Shown: positions 59,696 through 64,000 of the stretch, one piece after another
How the letters are laid out: each line of letters starts with the position of its first letter
Position numbering within the stretch: the first letter of the stretch is position 1
DNA from: Pezizomycotina sp. ARF18
Lineage: Eukaryota > Ascomycota
Direction of reading: 5' to 3'
Assembly (NCBI GenBank): GCA_002224055.1
Contig: AZLU01000018.1
Coordinates: 91,147-155,146 of the forward strand
DNA: 64,000 nucleotides
The notes under the pieces: generated by a model
Databases searched by the model: none
What the model was told of the DNA's origin: nothing
What the model saw: the letters and a program-made list of their open reading frames with translations, nothing else
Translations under genes and position numbers: made by a program

Positions 59696-62160
59696 TTAGA
59701 TATCGATGTCAATGGATAAGCCCAGGTTAGCGACAACATCGTCGACACCCATCTTCTTCTTAGCGCCAGACGAGAGTGTAGAGTTCTTAAGCTCTGGTGT
59801 GCCTGCGCGTCCAGAAGTGGGAGCCGGAGTGCCTTCCTTGGAAGCAGTTTCCGAACCAGGCTCGCTGCCGAAAAGTTCGTCTTTGTTTTCGTGGAAAACT
59901 TTCGCGCGCGTCTTAACTCTGGCGAACGGATCCAAGAATGCAGATACTGCCCCACCGTTCGAGGCAACAGCCTTTGCAGCCATAGCATTACGGCGCTTTT
60001 CTGCAAGCTCAGCCTTGCGAACCTCATGCATATTAATCTTGCGGTTCTGTTCGTTGATGCGCTTAAGCTTCTCCATCTGGGTCTCTTCTTTCTTCTGGAT
60101 CGAGAGGGGACCTTTGCTGCTGGAATGACGCTTTCTAGCTGATCGATCTCGCGGTCTATGCGAGCGACTTCTTCCTCGTCTTTGTTAAGCGACGCGAGTT
60201 TGCGCTCCTCGTTCAGCGCCTTGATCCTAACAGTGGCGGTCATGACGGTCGGATTGAGTTCCTGCCGGCGCTTGATCATCTCGTTGATTTCAGTCTGAGA
60301 GTAACTCTTGCTGATGAGTTCCCTGATATCCTGGAATTTCCTCTCGATAGTGCGCAGGGAGGGCATCGGCTCATGAGCTTGTTCCATTGCTCCCTTGTAC
60401 CAACGTAGCTCATCCTGGAAACAGCAATAATATTAGCAGAAATCCTCGTTCTCGGAGCTAACGATCGACCAGGGCGGCGAAATGAAAAAAAAAAAAAATT
60501 TTTTTAATAGCATAGAACGAAAAGAACAGTACATACCTCAGTAATAGAACCATCCGAAAGAACGTCCATCCTGGTAGTCCTTGTGCTTTCACCAACCTGA
60601 ATGATGATGCTACGGTTGATCTTCGTGGAGCCGGAACTGCTCGTAAGTTCGTATATTCTGGACGACTGCTCGAAACCCTTGATTCGGCACATTCGATATA
60701 CCGGTTGGCCAGTTTCTGCATCTGGTCCCAGGCTGAAACGAACGTAGCAATCTGCCAACAGAAAGCGATGGAAGTAAGTAAGAGTACGAAAACATAGAAA
60801 GGAAATCGAACAAAATCTTCTCTAAGAGAAAATATACCTTTGGCAACCTCCTCAAAGTTGAAGTAATGCCAGTATTTGACAATCTCACGTCTTCCAATAC
60901 GAAGTTTGTTATAGTCGTCTATATTCGGGTCTCGGAGCTTCTTCGCTGGCTCGGATTTCGCCCATTGAACCGGTTCATCCTCCTCTTCTTCTTCTTCGCC
61001 TTCCTCGCCCTCAGACAGAGATTCGGATTCGCTCCTCTTCCTCTTCTTCTTGTCCTCCGCGACGGCAGCCTTCTTGTTGCTCTTCTCCTCGCGCTTCTTC
61101 ATGTACTCGCCTAACAGCCCACTTTTCTTTTCGCTGGATTTCTGCTGAGCGGTCTTCGTGCGGGAAGATCGGCGGGCGGTGTGTGTTTCCGACTTATTCT
61201 TATTAGCGCGCGATTTTAGAATGAACGAGAGCTGGCGCTTCTCGACCAAAGCCCGGACCTCGTCATCACGTTCAGTGAGGATACGTTCGCGTTCGATTTC
61301 GGGAAGGGCCATTAGTCTGTCCCTGTCGGCGTTATCCTTGTATTTGCCTTCAAGGGGTACAGATTGTATTCACCCTCGTCGTCGGAGCGGACCATGTCGG
61401 CTTCGGAGAGGTCGGACCCGTTGGAGACGCTCATTTCCTCGGACGAATCGGACCTAGCGCGTTTTTTGCGAGGTTTAGCACGTGTAAGTCGTCTTCCAGG
61501 CATTTTTCAGGCTGTAGAGGAGGTAAACGTTTGGGAATGTTTGAACGAGGGAAATGACTTAAGAAGAAGGTGCAGTGTATTGAAGTAGTATATGATTGCA
61601 GCTTATTGAGTTGTAAGTTATTGTAAGAGGGTATTTTTTTGGCAAAGGAACCAGAAGGAAAGAATTACAAATCCCTTCTGGCAGGAAAAAAGTGCAAGAG
61701 GGGAAATTTTTTTTATAAGGCAATTCCCTTTTGCTACAAAAAAAGGGGCCAAACAACAGTGCGATTTTTTTTTTTTTCAACTAAGATCCATCTCTCCTCC
61801 ATCGATATATGAATCAAAAGGGACATTAAAGTAGAAAGGAAGACAAGAGAAGAGATCGGAAGGTATTTCAAACGGGGGTGGACCACATACAAGACATCAT
61901 CGGCGTCCTCGTCCTCATCGTCGTCGTCTTCATCGCTGTCATGGTGGCGTTTTTCTCCGCGTCTTCTTCGAAGCCGGCTTCGACCGTTTCTTCGGAGGCG
62001 CTGGTGCAGATTCAGGTGATGCTCTCTTTCTTGATGCCTTTTCTCCTGCCGATGCGCTGGCTGCTGCGGATTTACGGGGTCGCGATGAGGAGTCCGAATG
62101 ATCGCTTTCCTCTTCGTCTCCAAGGCCCAGCAGTTCGTTGTCGAGGTCGTCCAGATCCAT
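59696..62160 (-). CDS. RTF1: Paf1-complex subunit Rtf1 (Plus3 domain)
   Basis: RNA polymerase II elongation factor that links transcription to H2B ubiquitination (family knowledge). The N-terminus is MDLDDLDNELLGLGDEEESD (start 62160; an upstream in-frame ATG at 62172 is also possible), followed by Ser/Lys and acidic low complexity. After an intron (GTATGT donor about 61888, acceptor near 61510) come RLTRAKPRKKRARSDSSEEM, YPL(E)GKYKDNADRDRL and MALPEIERERILTERDDE. The Plus3 domain follows with YNKLRIGRREIVKYWHYFNF, EEVAKGIF, CYVRFSLGPDAETGQPVYRM, CRIKGFE and YELT. Coiled-coil C-terminal parts include SYSQTEINEMIKRRQELNP, LNEERKLASLNKDEEEVAR, INEQNRKINMHEVRKAELAE and DPFARVKTRAKVF; end LGLSIDIDI with TAA at 59696-59698. 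A one-base loss is inferred at 61348-61353 (TTGAAGG for TTGGAAGG). The Plus3 domain is split by an intron. It diverges from COQ7. Confidence 0.93.
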
Positions 62161-62716
62161 GGTTCTTTCCAACTGATTCCCCTTTTTCTACTTTGGTTCC
62201 AGTTATTCTTTGTAAGTGATTCCAGAAACAATATCGCAAGAATCGCAGTGAAAAGGAACCAGATAGAAGGCTCTCAAGGGGGCGAAAACATGTAGAAAAA
62301 AGGAGGCGAGGGGAAGAAGGAGACAGAGCGTTTAGATGGTTTTGAAGAGAAAATTAGAGGAACGGAATACTTAAGAGAATAGAAATCGAATGGAGTAATT
62401 ATTGCGCTCTCCCTTTAAGAGGATTTGGTGGGTCGTCCCTCCCTGCCTTAAACGGAACCTTCCGGGTGATGACCCCAATGATTCTCAATTTTTTGGTGTA
62501 TATTCTCGCGCCGGCACTGCCTTGAGCCTCACTGAGCTAAATTATAGATGGCACCACCATATAGAATTGGAATTTATTGTCGTCATTTTCATTCAATTCG
62601 CTCCTTCTTCCCTTCGATATATATCTAATGTTCAGTTTCCTCAAAGGACTAGTGGTGAGGGATTTAATTGAATTAGCAATTGAGATTCCCGTGGATTCGT
62701 CAAATATAGGTCCAAG
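62161..62716. promoter_or_regulatory. Divergent promoter region, RTF1 / COQ7
   Basis: 556 bp between the divergent starts. Purine-rich on the RTF1 side (AGAAAAAAGGAGGCGAGGG, about 62293-62311). I see no clear TATA box or named operator. Confidence 0.4.
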
Positions 62717-63652
62717 ATGTCAGCCATACTGGGCCAGACAGCTTGGAGAACAGCTTCGAGATGTCGGTGTAACTATACCGCCGCCGGTCGGTTATCCTGG
62801 AGACCGGGAGCTAGGATGCAGTCGACAGCTGCCGCAGATGGAACATCATCTGCAGGGGACAAAAGCCAAAAGTCTCGCCCAAGGGCATTGACGCAAGAGG
62901 AGCGGGACTTCCTCAGCAGCGCCGTACGTTTTACTGCTAATAGTGAGATCTTCGTATTCCAATTCGGATGATCCGGCAAAGCTAACAATATTCCTTGCCC
63001 ACAAACTTTTTTTTTCCCCAGATCCGAGTCAACCAAGCCGGCGAACTCGGCGCCAACCTCATATACGCCGGCCAGTACGCGGTCCTCAGGCACGACCCGC
63101 GCATAAAGCCGCTCATCCGGCACATGTGGGACCAAGAAGTGCACCACCTCAACACCTTCGACAAGCTGGTCGCGGACCACCGCATCCGCCCGACGGCAAT
63201 GCGGCCGCTGTGGAACGTATTAGGATATGCTCTAGGCTACGGTACCGCAATGTTAGGCGAGAAAGCCGCGATGGCATGCACGGAGGCTGTGGAGACGGAG
63301 ATCGGAGCGCATTACAACGACCAGCTGCGGACGCTGCTTACGATGATCAGGGAAGGGGAGTTGGGGTTGGATAATCTTGAGGAAGGGGAGAAGAGCGAGC
63401 TTGTGACGCTTATGCATACAATAAAGGAGTTTAGGGATGATGAGCTGGAGCAGTAAGTTAAATCCGTCGGTTCTAAATTATTCGCAGTGGTTCTCGAATA
63501 TTGCGGATTGCTGATGCCTTTCTCATGGAAAACGGTTTAGTTTGGATACTGCTATCGAATACGACAGCAAAGGCGCTCCGGCGTATGATTTACTAACGAA
63601 TGTAATAAGAGGCGGCTGTAAAGCTGCAATATGGTTAAGCAAGAGAGTCTAG
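62717..63652 (+). CDS. COQ7: 5-demethoxyubiquinone hydroxylase Coq7
   Basis: Di-iron monooxygenase for the penultimate step of ubiquinone synthesis, on the matrix side of the inner mitochondrial membrane. Exons are 62717-62923, 63022-63452 and 63541-63652 (207 + 431 + 112 = 750 nt, 249 codons plus stop), all in phase with GT-AG borders. The N-terminus [20 protein letters not shown] is basic with Ser/Arg, like a mitochondrial presequence. Di-iron ligands are visible: Glu in [20 protein letters not shown], ExxH as [11 protein letters not shown], Glu in [15 protein letters not shown], and ExxxxxExxH across exon 2-3 as [15 protein letters not shown]. The protein ends [17 protein letters not shown] with TAG. 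Full length and uninterrupted, the only long gene in the window with no inferred base slip. Family call certain. Confidence 0.97.
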
Positions 63653-64000
63653 TCGAGAGAGGAAATGTATAATAAACGCCACTCTATATATTAGCACCTG
63701 TACAAAAACAAGCCAATTAGGTGCCAGTGAGGTTCTACAAATATGCAATGCTTGTTAGGCTTGATTTAAAGAAACGAAGCGGTTAATCGGCCGGGGCTTG
63801 GTTAATCCACGAGGTCATAAAGATATTGGAGCATTTTTCCAGTGGAATGAAGTCTTGATTTTGCGTTCTTAAGGACCCTAGTTTCGGTATTCACTGCCGG
63901 ATCTTCGTTCTACAGCCTTCCTCGCAGTGTAATTGAAATGCTCTGTATGATTCTTTATTCGCCCAACATAGCCTGCTCTCAGTGATACGCAGCTAACAAG
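63653..64000. other. 3' flank of COQ7
   Basis: AATAAA-like sequence (ATAATAAAC, about 63668-63676) shortly after the stop fits a poly-A signal. Nothing else recognised up to the window end. Confidence 0.5.

Overview
The window reads as nuclear DNA of a filamentous ascomycete (Pezizomycotina; I cannot place it further). Genes are densely packed and broken by short introns (about 50-120 nt) with GTAAGT/GTATGT donors and CTAAC-like branch sites. The proteins are fungal types: Sly1, an Slt2-type MAP kinase, Tsc10, Tom70, Rtf1, Coq7 and a Yhc1/U1C protein. Intergenic DNA is rich in poly-A/T and, more unusually, poly-C runs.

Layout. 1.2-3.3 kb (minus): fossil-like Crinkler/RHS-type P-loop NTPase element. 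5.1-7.8 kb (minus): SLY1. 11.2-15.9 kb (plus): long Gln-rich PNUTS/Ppn1-like protein with a TFIIS-N-like domain, an RVxF-like PP1 site and a CCCH finger. 16-33 kb: gene-poor accessory stretch holding a diverged tandem repeat with a period near 500 bp (17.4-18.9 kb), a Cys-rich small secreted protein (22.6-23.1 kb), a damaged patatin-like phospholipase (25.1-27.2 kb) and a second probable secreted protein (31.9-32.1 kb). 33.4-34.6 kb (minus): U1 snRNP C protein. 35.2-39.8 kb (minus): large composite coding region with an AlkB-type dioxygenase followed directly by a GST-like domain, preceded by a low-complexity linker and an unrecognised N-terminal region. 42.5-44.3 kb (minus): SRAP/HMCES-type protein, divergent from a mitochondrial TPR gene (44.8-46.3 kb, plus). 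47.8-49.6 kb (plus): Slt2-type MAPK. 50.7-53.0 kb (plus): gamma-glutamyltranspeptidase-like enzyme. 53.3-54.5 kb (minus): 3-ketodihydrosphingosine reductase. 55.6-57.9 kb (minus): TOM70. 59.7-62.2 kb (minus): RTF1. 62.7-63.7 kb (plus): COQ7, divergent from RTF1.

The most important practical observation is that almost every conserved gene carries one-base reading-frame slips, usually a lost base in a short homopolymer, while the protein on both sides stays perfectly family-like. Slips occur in essential genes (U1C, RTF1, TSC10, MAPK), so consensus error is the simplest explanation; COQ7 alone reads cleanly. CDS spans below are therefore gene spans, not single open frames.

The best candidates for something less described are the N-terminal-domain/AlkB/GST composite, the patatin with a low-complexity insertion between its oxyanion loop and nucleophile elbow, and the roughly 500-bp tandem repeat in the gene desert.
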